Origin: Nonomuraea jiangxiensis
Lineage (GTDB): Bacteria > Actinomycetota > Actinomycetes > Streptosporangiales > Streptosporangiaceae
Direction: 5' to 3'
Length of the DNA: 44,891 nucleotides
Assembly (NCBI RefSeq): GCF_900099965.1
Contig: NZ_FNDJ01000053.1
Location: 1-44,891, forward strand
Shown here: positions 8,459-16,556 of the stretch, piece by piece
How positions within the stretch are numbered: the first letter of the stretch is position 1
Layout: the number at the start of each line of letters is the position of its first letter
Program-made: the position numbers and the translations under genes
The notes under the pieces: model-generated
Told to the model about the DNA's origin: nothing
The model's database searches: none
The model's input: only the letters and a program-made list of their open reading frames with translations

Positions 8459-9104
8459 TGAGCTCGGTGGCGTGGGCGTGGCGCAGCTGGTGGATATCGA
8501 TCTCGACGTCCGGCTGCGTGCAGTAGGTCTGCCAGCGGTGGTGGACGGCGTCGTAGGACAGGGGTCCGGTGGTGTAGCAGGCGCGGGTCAGGTAGAGCTT
8601 GAGCAGGATGACGTAGCCGCGGTCGTCGAGCAGGACGGTGCGTACGCTGCCGCCCTTGCCATGGATGCGGACGTGTTCGTCGTCCAGGCGCAGGTCCAGG
8701 TCTTCGACGTACAGGCCGCAGACTTCGGAGGCGCGGGCGCCGCACACGTAGGCGGTCTCGAACAGCACCCGATCCCGCAGCCGGTCCAGCGGCAGGTCCT
8801 TGCGCGGCCGCCGCGAGCAGATCACTGCCAGCACCTTGAGGTCGTGGCGGACGGCCTATTTGGTGAAGGAGGCGACGGCGGCGCGCTTGCGCTTGCGGCT
8901 GGCCGGCGACAGGTCGGCGAGCTCGGCCAGGAACGCGCGGACCGGCGCGGCGGTCAGCTCGGCGAGGTTCTCGCCGTGGTGGGCGAAGGCGACCAGGTCA
9001 CCGCGGTAGGCGCGCCGGGTGTGCGCCGACTTCCCGGCGTTGGCCAGATCGGTGAGGAAGTCGTCGAGATGGCGGGCGAGCGGGTGGGCGCGGCCGAGCG
9101 ACTG
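8459..9104 (-). pseudogene. Tyrosine recombinase (XerC/D-like), broken
   Basis: Phage-integrase-family recombinase reading leftwards. The N-terminal SAM-like core-binding domain is visible (LARHLDDFLTDLANAGKSAH, AYRGDLVAFAHHGENL), followed by an in-frame TAG at 8856-8858. The catalytic domain follows with TAYVCGARASEVCGL (first Arg) and HQLRHAHATELIN (H-x-x-R). The frame is then cut at the junction with the group II intron remnant, removing the catalytic Tyr region. The N-terminus also lacks a start codon. It carries at least two independent lesions. Confidence 0.85.
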
Positions 9105-9110
9105 AGTGGA

Positions 9111-9683
9111 TCAGGCGAGCAACCGGTCGACCAACCCGTCGAGGTAGTCAGGGGTGAGCGGGCCCGCGCCGAACAGGACGCGCATGTAGATCGGCGCCAG
9201 AAGATGGTCCAGCACCTCCAGTACGTCAGGTGGGTCCTCGCCGCGGCCGCGGGCGCGGTCGAGCATGGCCTGCAACTGCCTGGTGCGGTCGGCCAGGAGC
9301 TCGTCGCGCGCCTGAAGGCCCTGCTGACCCTCGCCTGACAGCGCGAGGGTCAGCCGCACCAGCGCCAGGCCGTCGGGTCCGGTGACCTCGCGGGCCACGT
9401 TGGCGGCGTGGGTCCGCAGATCGCCGGCCAGGCTGCCGGTGTCAGGCATCGGCGACTGCGCGTTGAGCCGGGTCAGCAGCACATCGCTGAGCAGGGCTTG
9501 GAGGTTGCCCCACCGGCGGTAGAGGCTGGTGTCGGCCACGCCCGCGCGGGCCGCGATGTCGCCGACGGCGAAGTTTCCGTAGCCGCGCTCCCTGACCAGC
9601 TCGGTAACGGCCTGGTGCACTGCCGCGCGGACCCGGGCGCTGCGCCCGCCGGGCCGCCTGGCCCGCCCCTGCTGCTCGTCCAT
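9111..9683 (-). CDS. TetR-family repressor
   Basis: A 190-aa TetR regulator. The HTH spans about residues 15-65 (RVRAAVHQAVTELVRERGYG; VGDIAARAGVADTSLYRRWG), and the C-terminal region resembles the TetR_C_11/AcrR type that controls exporters. The ATG at 9683 begins a basic N-terminus. It is divergent from the DHA2 transporter at 9767, and the 83-bp gap contains a near-perfect inverted repeat, so it probably represses the transporter and itself. Its stop lies against the broken recombinase, showing that the insertion stopped just outside the coding sequence. Confidence 0.92.
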   Translation of the reverse strand: MDEQQGRARRPGGRSARVRAAVHQAVTELVRERGYGNFAVGDIAARAGVADTSLYRRWGNLQALLSDVLLTRLNAQSPMPDTGSLAGDLRTHAANVAREVTGPDGLALVRLTLALSGEGQQGLQARDELLADRTRQLQAMLDRARGRGEDPPDVLEVLDHLLAPIYMRVLFGAGPLTPDYLDGLVDRLLA

Positions 9684-9693
9684 ACCTCCACCT

Positions 9694-9755
9694 TAACGCA
9701 GTCGAGACTTGCGTTAGAGCTCATGAGGGTCTACGTTAACGCAGTCACAAACTGC
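9694..9755. promoter_or_regulatory. TetR operator between divergent genes
   Basis: TAACGCA-N9-TGCGTTA at 9694-9716 is a perfect inverted repeat. The string TTAACGCAGTC occurs again at 9736-9746 and there forms GCAGT-CACAA-ACTGC (9741-9755). Repeated half-sites on both sides suggest two TetR dimers covering both promoters. Confidence 0.65.
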
Positions 9756-9766
9756 TTTTAGGAGAG

Positions 9767-11206
9767 ATGTACGTGAAAGCGTTGCTCACCCTGACCTGCG
9801 CAGGTCAGTTCATGGTGCTGCTCGACAACACGATCGTCGGCGCCGCCCTGCCCGACATGCAGCAGCGGCTCCACACCGGGCTGACCGGCCTGCAGTGGAT
9901 CGTCGACGCCTACGTGCTGCTGGTGGCCATGCTGCTGCTGTCGGGCGGCGTCTTCGCCGACCGGTTCGGCCGCAGGCGGGTGTTCCTGGCCGGGGTGGTG
10001 GTGTTCACGGCCGCGTCGGTGGTGTGTTCGCTCGCGCCTTCGATCGGCTGGCTGATCGCCGGGCGGGTGCTGCAGGGCGTCGGGGCCGCGGCGCTGAGCC
10101 CCGCCTCGCTGGCGCTGCTCGCCGCCGCGTATCCCGCTCCAAGGGAGCGCGTCAGAGCGATCGGGTTGTGGGCAGGGTTCAGCGGCATCGGCCTGGCCGC
10201 CGGACCGCTGGCGGGCGGGGTCCTGGCGGAGGCCTTCGGCTGGCCCGCCATCTTCCTGGTCAACGTGCCCATCGGGGCGGTCCTGCTGCTGGCCGGGCTG
10301 CGCGTGCTGGGAGAGTCCCGCAACCCGAGCGCGCCGCCGATCGACGTTCCCGGCACGGTCCTGTCCGTCGCGGGCGTGGGCGCTGTGACCTACGGCCTGA
10401 TCGAGGGCGGTTCCCGAGGCTGGACCTCGCCGGTGATCCTGGGCGGCTTCGCCGCCGGGCTGGTGCTCCTGGCCGCGTTCGTCGTGGTCGAGGGTCGAGT
10501 GTCGACGCCGATGCTGCCGCTGCGGCTGTTCCGTCAGCGGCTGTTCACGGTGTCCAACACGGCGATGGTCGTGGTCGGGTTCGCGCTGATGGGGTCGTCG
10601 TTCTTCTTCTCCCAGTTCTTCGTCTACGTCCAGGGCACTTCGGTCCTTGTCGCCGGGCTGCGGACCCTGCCCGTCTCGCTGGCCATGGTGATCGTCAGCC
10701 CGTACGCGGGCCGATTCGCGGCCAGGTACGGCTTCCGCGTCGTCGTCAGCATCGGCCTGGCGCTGGCCGGGCTGGGGCTGCTGGCGCTGGGCTTCGTCCA
10801 CGCCGATACCGGTTACGGGAACGTGTGGTGGCGGCTGGCGGTCGCCGGCATCGGGTTCGCTCTGACCATGTCGCCGCTGACCGGGGCCGCCATCCAGGCG
10901 GTCAGCCCGCAGGAGGGCGGCCTCGCCTCGGGCGTCAGCAGCACCACCCGGCAGATCGGCGCGGTGCTCGGCGTGGCGGTGCTCGGGGCGATCGTCCACA
11001 CGCGGGAGTCCGGCGGAGCCTCCTTCGGATCCGGCCTCAACAGCGCCTTCCTCGCGGCGGGTGCCGTGACGCTGGCCTGCGCCGTGTTCACCGGCCTGTG
11101 GCTGAGCGCGGCCCGAACGCCGAGGGGCGTCCGGGCCGAACAGTCAGGAGGCCAAGCAGTCAGTGAGCGGCCGCTGACAGCTCCTCCCAGTCGGCCCACG
11201 TCTTGA
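9767..11206 (+). CDS. MFS transporter, DHA2 family
   Basis: A 479-aa exporter with 14 predicted helices. The family marks are FMVLLDNTIVGAALPDMQ (helix 1), QWIVDAYVLLVAMLLLSGG (helix 2), motif A FADRFGRRRVF, LQGVGAAALSPASLALLAA (helix 4) and motif C-like GPLAGGVLAEAFGW (helix 5). AGGAG at 9760-9764 is only 2 nt from the ATG at 9767 but 8 nt from an in-frame GTG at 9773, which may be the real start. It is controlled by the divergent TetR at 9111-9683. Its 3' end overlaps the convergent SDR stub at 11160-11284. The substrate cannot be read from sequence. Confidence 0.92.
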   Translation: MYVKALLTLTCAGQFMVLLDNTIVGAALPDMQQRLHTGLTGLQWIVDAYVLLVAMLLLSGGVFADRFGRRRVFLAGVVVFTAASVVCSLAPSIGWLIAGRVLQGVGAAALSPASLALLAAAYPAPRERVRAIGLWAGFSGIGLAAGPLAGGVLAEAFGWPAIFLVNVPIGAVLLLAGLRVLGESRNPSAPPIDVPGTVLSVAGVGAVTYGLIEGGSRGWTSPVILGGFAAGLVLLAAFVVVEGRVSTPMLPLRLFRQRLFTVSNTAMVVVGFALMGSSFFFSQFFVYVQGTSVLVAGLRTLPVSLAMVIVSPYAGRFAARYGFRVVVSIGLALAGLGLLALGFVHADTGYGNVWWRLAVAGIGFALTMSPLTGAAIQAVSPQEGGLASGVSSTTRQIGAVLGVAVLGAIVHTRESGGASFGSGLNSAFLAAGAVTLACAVFTGLWLSAARTPRGVRAEQSGGQAVSERPLTAPPSRPTS

Positions 11207-11284
11207 GCCGCTTGGCGTAGGCCTGCTGGGTCGTCCGCAGCCCTTCGGTGCCGAAGAAGAGCCGCAGCGGCGAGCGAGCCGCCG
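11160..11284 (-). pseudogene. SDR oxidoreductase C-terminal stub
   Basis: About 40 codons ending in a stop at 11160, with PLRLFFGTEGLRTTQQAYAK then RLKTWADWEELS. This matches the C-terminal tail of classical actinobacterial short-chain dehydrogenases. The upstream part is missing exactly where the Tn3-type transposase fragment begins, so the gene was probably interrupted or deleted by that element. The rest of the gene is not found on the far side of the fragment. Confidence 0.55.
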
Positions 11285-11285
11285 G

Positions 11286-12161
11286 TTATGGGGCGAAGAG
11301 GACTTGGGCCTCGAGGTCGAGTCGGGTGGTGGGGTTGGTGGCCGGCGGGGTCAGGTTGAGGATCCAGTTGCCGAATCGGCGGATGACGTGGGTGATGTAG
11401 GGCGAGATGGTGGCCAGGTCATCGAGGTCGACGGGGTGGCCGTCGGCGGCGATGGCGTTGGCCGCGTCTGTGATGTCCTGGGCGGTCGAGTAAATGACGC
11501 AATTGGCCAGCAACTCGTTGAACTTGATGATCTTCTCGTGGTAGTCGGGGTCGTTGTGGCCGATGAGCTTGCCGCCGAACATCAGCCAGTCGGCGAAGTT
11601 GTGGAAGGACTCGTTGCGGTTGGTGATCTGGGTGATCTGCTCGCGAAGGTCTGGATCCGACAAATACCGCAAGAGCGTGATCGTCCTGACCGCGCGGCCG
11701 AGCTCGCGAAAGGCTCGGTAGAGCCGGTTCTTGCGAGAGTGGTTGCCCAGGCGGCGCAGCAGAGTCACTGAGGACAGCCGGTTCTCCCGGATCGAGATCG
11801 CGGTACGGAGCAGGTCCGTCCAGTGGGTCTCTGTAAGAGTCCAATCGATCGCCTCGTCGCCGAACAGCGAATCGATGTGCTGGTACCGGGTGCCCGGGGT
11901 GGGCCGGTAGAAGATCAGGTCGTGCCAGTTGCGGATACGGGGCAGCAGGTCGAACCCCATGAGCGCGGCGAGACCGAAGACCGGCAGCGACTGGCCTTGA
12001 GTGTCCGCATGGATGGTGTCGGGCTGGATCTTCGAGGCGTTCTTCAACAGCCCTTCGATGATGTAGGTGATGCGCTGGTCGCACCGGCTGTATCCGCAGG
12101 CCCGGCCGGTCTCGGCGCCGGGCGTGGGGGCATCTGAAGGGCTCGTCTCTGACATACCCAC
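11286..12161 (-). pseudogene. Tn3-family transposase, C-terminal third
   Basis: A 291-codon fragment of a TnpA about 1000 residues long. The conserved HADTQGQSLPVFGLAALMGF (containing a catalytic-region Asp), RIRNWHDLIFYRP, LLRYLSDPDLREQITQ and GKLIGHNDPDYHEKIIKFNE are all visible, and the C-terminus looks natural. The region before about residue 20 is unrelated, so the N-terminal DNA-binding and first catalytic part are absent. It is inactive. Its 3' end abuts the SDR stub at 11284, which should be near a terminal repeat, but I cannot confirm a 38-bp repeat without the other end. Confidence 0.85.
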
Positions 12162-12465
12162 AGCCTGTTTCGTTTCGACGATTTGATAAGCCCTCCATGA
12201 TTTTCAAAAGTCATCACTATTCGATCTCGCTTATGATCAACTCCGGACTTCAGCGCTCAGGAGACGCGTGCCGCTCGAACGGATGCTGTCCGGGCCCCCC
12301 AGGGACCCGGACGCGGGGGCATGGCCGGGCATGGTGTGACTGACCGCTTCATCTGGCCAGTTCGCATCCTGCCAAGTGCCACGAGAGTGTCAGTGCGTAT
12401 TGCGCCGGACGTCAGTCGCTCTGCCACGAAAGTGTCAGTAGCGGCGGCCCCTCGGGTATCGGGAG
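12162..12465. other. Gene-free stretch with stem-loop
   Basis: I see no gene here. The first 80 bp are A/T-rich compared with the window. GTCCGGG and CCCGGAC form a stem-loop at 12288-12312. Two 18-bp direct repeats lie at 12377-12439. The sequence probably contains leftover ends of mobile elements. Confidence 0.5.
12377..12439. repeat. Pair of 18-bp direct repeats
   Basis: TGCCACGAGAGTGTCAGT at 12377-12394 recurs as TGCCACGAAAGTGTCAGT at 12422-12439, with one mismatch and start-to-start spacing of 45 bp. Repeated terminal binding sites of this kind occur at the ends of IS21-type elements; no transposase of that family is visible nearby, so the origin is only suggested. Confidence 0.55.
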
Positions 12466-12654
12466 CTAGCCGCTAGCGCTCTGGTCGGGGTGGTGAGGGC
12501 TGCTGGGATGGTCCTGCCGGTGCAGGAGTTCGCGTAGCGCCTCGCGTACGGGGATGAGGGCGCGGACGAGGTCGGTGAGGGCGGGCGGGATGCGGGTGGC
12601 GGTCTGCAGGAGCAGGACGGTCGCGCCGATCGTGGTGAGGATCGTGGTCGTCAT
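12466..12654 (-). CDS. Small protein with one TM helix, 62 aa
   Basis: A short protein opening with a hydrophobic helix (MTTTILTTIGATVLLLQTAT), then an amphipathic segment (LTDLVRALIPVREALRELLH) and a polar His/Pro tail. No family name can be given. The ATG at 12654 is used; a GTG at 12663 is in frame. It is divergent from the HTH-nSTAND gene at 12801. A similarly small membrane protein precedes the HTH gene at 33432, so such pairs may be functional partners. Confidence 0.55.
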   Translation of the reverse strand: MTTTILTTIGATVLLLQTATRIPPALTDLVRALIPVREALRELLHRQDHPSSPHHPDQSASG

Positions 12655-12800
12655 GACGTCCACGATCGGGTCCGGCGGTGTTCAGAGGCATCCGGTATCG
12701 CACATTCACCGGAAACGGCAGATAGCAGACCATGGGCAGCTCTACGATCCCGAACGGAACCGAATAGCCGAACCGGAAGACGCCTCCAGCGGGAGGGGTG

Positions 12801-13250
12801 ATGGCCGACCCATCCAGAATCAACGGCCGTGCGGAGCTGCACGCGGCGCTGCGCGACTTGTTCGAGGAGTTCGAGGGCAGCTTTCTGGATGTGGCCACCG
12901 CGGCGGGCACCGGCGTGGCGACCGTGCACGACATGGTGAGCGGCAGGAGCTTCCCGCGGTGGACGACTCTGCGCAAGGTCCTTGGGGCTGTCGGGATCGC
13001 CGAAGCCGATCTGGGCGCGTGGAAGCAGGCCCATGCTCGCGCCAACCGCGCCGACGATGGGTGCCCGTACCGAGGTCTAGAAGTCTTCGAGCCTGAGCAT
13101 GTGAAGTACTTCTGCGGGCGCCGGGATCTGACCCGGTTGCTGTGGGATCGGGTGTCGGCGCAGATCGGGCGGGACGGGCCGTTGCTGGTGACCGGGCCGT
13201 CGGGAGCGGGCAAGTCGTCGCTGCTGCGGGCGGGTCTCATCCCCGCCGCC
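12801..13250 (+). pseudogene. HTH-nSTAND NTPase, N-terminal part only
   Basis: N-terminal 150 residues of a large regulator/defence-type STAND protein. It starts with an XRE-like HTH (about residues 10-75, ATAAGTGVATVHDMVSGRSF). The nSTAND1 lead-in PYRGLEVFEPEHVKYFCGR and the Walker A loop GPSGAGKSSLLRAGLIPA follow. Homologues normally run over 1000 residues with WD40 or TPR repeats. Here homology stops at about 13250 and all later NTPase motifs are missing. The ATG at 12801 follows GGGAGG by 4 nt. Any short product could bind DNA but could not act as a switch NTPase. Confidence 0.8.
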
Positions 13251-14046
13251 GAGGAGGAATGCCGCTCGACAAGCTGGCCGGCCGCTACCTGGCAGGCGTC
13301 ACCATCGCCTCGCTCATGCTCTGGCTCCGGCAAGCCGAATTGTCAGACACTCCCTGGCAAGCCGGTTCCTTCGGTCGGGAGGCACGTTGTCCATGGAGCA
13401 TGTGGTCCGGACGAAGGCTTTCTTACATCCCAATTTCGCCCTTGTGCGAGCCAGGTGGTTCGATCCGGTCCGCGGAGGTGCATGACACCTGCCGGGGGCG
13501 CCAGATCGCGCTCGCCCGCACCGATCTTCGGCTGTTCCACCATTGACGATGCATGGCCTGAAGGATCTTTAAGCCTCGTAGTGACTGCCGGTGCTTTGCC
13601 GTTTACAGTGTGGAGTTGTTGGACTGCATGGCGTGAATGCGACTGGTGGGTCCGGCTGCTTCTCCTCTGGGAGGCGATGGTGACATCACTGTTGGAACGC
13701 GTGGCCCAGGCCGAGACGGCTGCGCTACGGCACGCCGAGGACTTGCGGGCACAACTGGCCTGCTGGAGGAGTATCCGCCGCGGGTCGGCTCATTTTGCGA
13801 CGCGGCCGAATTCCTCGGCGTGGCCGGCGAGTTCAGCGGCAGCATCGGACTCTTCCTCCATGGTTGGGATGCCATCCGCGGGTCGGCGGCAGACCGTCAC
13901 ATCGCCGACCTGGTGATCGCGTGGGTCAGCGGCGTGCGTACCTGCGGTCACCAGTTCACGCATCGCAGCCGTCAGGCTGCCGTTCCGTCCTCGTGGTCCG
14001 AATATGGGCTCGTGGTGGGTAAGTGCGGCAAACCTGGTTGAGGCTG
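13251..14046. other. Degenerate stretch without a confident gene
   Basis: Several frames are open, but none shows consistent coding features across its length. Possible remnants are a short plus-strand frame from the ATG at 13261 (DKLAGRYLAGVTIASLMLWL) and a coiled-coil-like segment at about 13679-13765 (VTSLLERVAQAETAALRHAE). I cannot assign either to a family with confidence. It looks like scrambled remains of several insertions. Confidence 0.45.
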
Positions 14047-14637
14047 TTAGCGATGCCGGATGAGTACGCTCACTGAGTCGAGCAACGTCTGTGTGGGTGT
14101 CGGCTGCGTCTCGGCCTCCAGGACGTTCTGCATCAGGAACGTGCCCATGCTCATCGCCATCAGGGCGCGCGCCGCGGTCTCCGCCGACTCGTTCTCGCTG
14201 GGCGCCCACTGGCGGGTGAATTCACTCAGGGCATCAACGAGTTCGACGACATGGCGGTGCAGGGATTCACGCATACCAGGATTGCGGACAACCTCGGCCC
14301 AGACCTGCAGGATGAGCGACGCATCCGATGACGACCCTTCGGTCAGCAGTGCGCGGTGGATCAGGTCGATGACTTCGGCGGGGCCTGGCACTGGATCCGC
14401 GGATGCCGCCGTGCGCAGCGCCCGGAGAACGGGCGTCATTACGCTGTCTCCCAGCTCCGCGATGAGCTCGTCCTTGCCGGCGAAGTAGCGGTAGACCCCG
14501 CCTGCGGACATCCCCGCTTCGGCACAGATGTCCGGTATCGACGTGGCGTGGAATCCGTTGGCCGCGAAGCAGCGCGCAGCCGCGGCCAGGATCGATGCGC
14601 GCCGTTGCGCAAGGTACTGCGGTGTGACCTGGGGCAT
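14047..14637 (-). CDS. TetR-family repressor
   Basis: A 196-aa regulator starting at the ATG at 14637 (MPQVTPQYLAQRRASILAAA), the usual N-terminal boundary of the family; an extension to 14676 would run through the operator. The HTH is SIPDICAEAGMSAGGVYRYF (about residues 33-52), and the C-terminal domain resembles TetR_C_6/BetI-like proteins. It is divergent from the SDR-monooxygenase operon, and a 9-bp inverted repeat lies between them. It therefore probably senses a substrate of those enzymes. Confidence 0.92.
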   Translation of the reverse strand: MPQVTPQYLAQRRASILAAAARCFAANGFHATSIPDICAEAGMSAGGVYRYFAGKDELIAELGDSVMTPVLRALRTAASADPVPGPAEVIDLIHRALLTEGSSSDASLILQVWAEVVRNPGMRESLHRHVVELVDALSEFTRQWAPSENESAETAARALMAMSMGTFLMQNVLEAETQPTPTQTLLDSVSVLIRHR

Positions 14638-14653
14638 GGGACCAATATAGAAC

Positions 14654-14706
14654 GATCTTTCGCCTTGACACGCCACCTCCCATGAGGCACTCTAAAACGA
14701 AAGATC
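14654..14706. promoter_or_regulatory. TetR operator, AT-rich inverted repeat
   Basis: GATCTTTCG at 14654-14662 and its exact complement CGAAAGATC at 14698-14706 flank 35 bp containing candidate promoter elements (TTGACA at 14665-14670). Each arm is also embedded in the same context, AACGATCTTTCG versus ACGAAAGATCATT, suggesting one TetR dimer per arm or a looped pair controlling both genes. Confidence 0.6.
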
Positions 14707-14739
14707 ATTCATTTTGTAGCAACCCTGAGGATCTGGACC

Positions 14740-15489
14740 ATGACCGTGAATGACAGCGGCCAGGTCGCCCTGGTCACCGGCGGCGGCACCGGAATCGGCC
14801 GCGAAACCGCTCTCCAACTCGCCGAGGCGGGCTGGCGGGTGATCGTGACCGGCCGCCGCCATGCCCCGCTCGCCGACCTTGCCTCCGGGCATCCGGCCAT
14901 CGATCACCGCGTCGCGGATGTCGCCGATCCCGCCCGAGTCGCCTCGCTGGTCGATGAGGTCGCCGACATCCATGGCCGACTGGACGCGCTGATCAACAAC
15001 GCAGGCGTACTGGTCCCCCTCCCCGCCACCAACCCTGAACCCGAGGCGCTGCGACAGCTGTTCTCGATCAACGTTTTCGGACCGTCCTATCTGGTCGGCG
15101 CAGCAGTGAAACACCTGTCCGTCTCCGGCGGCAGCGTCGTGAACGTCAGCAGCGCGGTCGCTCAGCGCCCCAGCTCCCGGGCGGGCTTCTACGGTGCGTC
15201 CAAGGCCGCGCTCGACTACCTGACCCGGTCCTGGGCCGCCGAACTGGCTGCGCACGGCATCCGCGTCAACGGAGTCGCCCCCGGTCCCACCGAGACACCG
15301 ATCATGTCGACCGTGCTGCCGGCGGAAAAGATCGCCGAGGTCACCGCGAAGGAAGCCGCCTCGCTCCCGCTCAAGCGGCGGGGCACCGCCGACGAGGTCG
15401 CGCGTTGGATCGTCGCGCTCGCCGACCCGGCCTCATCGTGGGTGACCGGTCAGGTGATCGCGGTCGACGGCGGCATGGTGATCGCATGA
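14740..15489 (+). CDS. Classical SDR oxidoreductase
   Basis: A 249-aa NAD(P)-dependent short-chain dehydrogenase of normal family length. The cofactor loop TGGGTGIG is at residues 13-20, NNAG at 86-89, the catalytic Ser region VNVSS at about 134-138, and Tyr151/Lys155 in YGASK. The C-terminus has the usual VTGQVIAVDGG. The stop codon overlaps the start of the FAD monooxygenase (ATGA, 15486-15489), so the two are translated together. It is divergent from a TetR gene. It probably reduces or oxidises a carbonyl/alcohol in the same small molecule the monooxygenase handles; the substrate is unknown. Confidence 0.93.
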   Translation: MTVNDSGQVALVTGGGTGIGRETALQLAEAGWRVIVTGRRHAPLADLASGHPAIDHRVADVADPARVASLVDEVADIHGRLDALINNAGVLVPLPATNPEPEALRQLFSINVFGPSYLVGAAVKHLSVSGGSVVNVSSAVAQRPSSRAGFYGASKAALDYLTRSWAAELAAHGIRVNGVAPGPTETPIMSTVLPAEKIAEVTAKEAASLPLKRRGTADEVARWIVALADPASSWVTGQVIAVDGGMVIA

Positions 15490-16556
15490 CTCGCCGCGTC
15501 CTGATCATCGGAGCCGGATTGACCGGCCTGGCGTTGGCCCACGGCCTGCGCCGCGCCAAGGACATCGACGTCAGCATCATCGAGCAGGCGCCGGTCATCA
15601 CCGAAGCGGGCTGGGCGATCGGCCTGACAGGCCGACATGTCGATGCGCTCAGGCAGTTGGGCCTGACACTGGAGGACATCGCTGCCGACACGGTGTCCCG
15701 CACGATCCTGTTCGACCGAGAGACGTCCGTCCCCGTCGGAATCGCCGATATGGGAATCGTGGTGACGTCCCGCTCCAATCTGCAACTGTGGCTGGCCAAG
15801 CCAGTCGCCGACCTTGTGCGTACCGGGATCACCCCGACCGCGATCACCGATCACGGCGGCCACGTCGAGGTCGGCTTCAGCGACGGCAGCACCGGCGAAT
15901 TCGACGCCGTGATCGGCGCCGACGGCATCAACTCCTGGACCCGGCACGCCGTCTTTGCGGGGCCGGAGCCCAGCTACGTAGGCTGTGCCGTCATCCGCTT
16001 CCAGGTCCCCAATATCGACGGTCTCGACGTCACCGCGATAACCAGCGACGGCTCCTTGGGCTACTTCATCCTGAACGGCGGCACCACCCTCCATGGCACG
16101 CTGTTCCTGCCGGGCGAAGCGGATAACCACCGCGACCGCACCCTCGCCGAACTGGCCGAACCCTACCGCGACCTACGAGGCCCGCTCAGCAGCCTCGTCC
16201 GCGCCATGCGCGCCGAACCCACGAGTTTCTATGCCAACATCAATCAAGTCGTCACCGACGATTGGGCCAAGGGCCGGATCGCACTCGCAGGCGACGCGGC
16301 GCACGCGATGAGTCCCCGAATCGGCCAGGGCGCGGGAGTCGGCTTCCAGGACGCCGCAGTGCTTTCCGAACTCCTTGCCTTGCCGGACATGCCGGTCCCG
16401 GCCGCGCTCGCGGGGTACGCCACGATCCGCCAACCCATGGCGCGACTCGTCCAGCAGCACTCCCACACAGCCACCCTCCGAACCGGTCAGGCCAACGGCG
16501 CACTCGACTTCGGGACGCTGGCGAACGTAGGCACAACGCATCAGCGATCACACTGA
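15486..16556 (+). CDS. FAD-dependent monooxygenase, Tet(X)/PHBH type
   Basis: A 356-aa group A flavoprotein hydroxylase. The Rossmann loop GAGLTGLALAHGL starts at residue 9. A DG-type motif (VIGADGIN) sits near residue 140 and the second FAD motif GRIALAGDAAHAMSPRIGQG near 268-287, followed by the helix GVGFQDAAVLSELL. No membrane anchor or extra C-terminal domain is present, so it is a compact enzyme like Tet(X) or aromatic hydroxylases. It is coupled to the SDR by an ATGA overlap and probably under TetR control. NAD(P)H-dependent hydroxylation of an aromatic or polyketide compound is likely; detoxification and biosynthetic tailoring cannot be told apart. Confidence 0.92.
   Translation: MTRRVLIIGAGLTGLALAHGLRRAKDIDVSIIEQAPVITEAGWAIGLTGRHVDALRQLGLTLEDIAADTVSRTILFDRETSVPVGIADMGIVVTSRSNLQLWLAKPVADLVRTGITPTAITDHGGHVEVGFSDGSTGEFDAVIGADGINSWTRHAVFAGPEPSYVGCAVIRFQVPNIDGLDVTAITSDGSLGYFILNGGTTLHGTLFLPGEADNHRDRTLAELAEPYRDLRGPLSSLVRAMRAEPTSFYANINQVVTDDWAKGRIALAGDAAHAMSPRIGQGAGVGFQDAAVLSELLALPDMPVPAALAGYATIRQPMARLVQQHSHTATLRTGQANGALDFGTLANVGTTHQRSH

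Noticed and set aside
9758..10999. 413-codon minus-strand frame opposite the DHA2 transporter
   Set aside because: His/Gln/Arg/Gly-rich composition without structure; it is the antisense shadow of a clear MFS gene in high-GC DNA. The same holds for the long opposite frames at 4926-5906, 26406-27536, 36169-37311 and 39606-41054.
12466..12654. Toxin-antitoxin pair with the HTH gene at 12801
   Set aside because: The genes are divergent and not overlapping, the small protein matches no toxin, and the HTH gene is the start of a large NTPase.
14047..16556. Part of a biosynthetic gene cluster
   Set aside because: An SDR and a monooxygenase alone are not enough; there is no polyketide, peptide or terpene synthase, carrier protein or tailoring set in the window.
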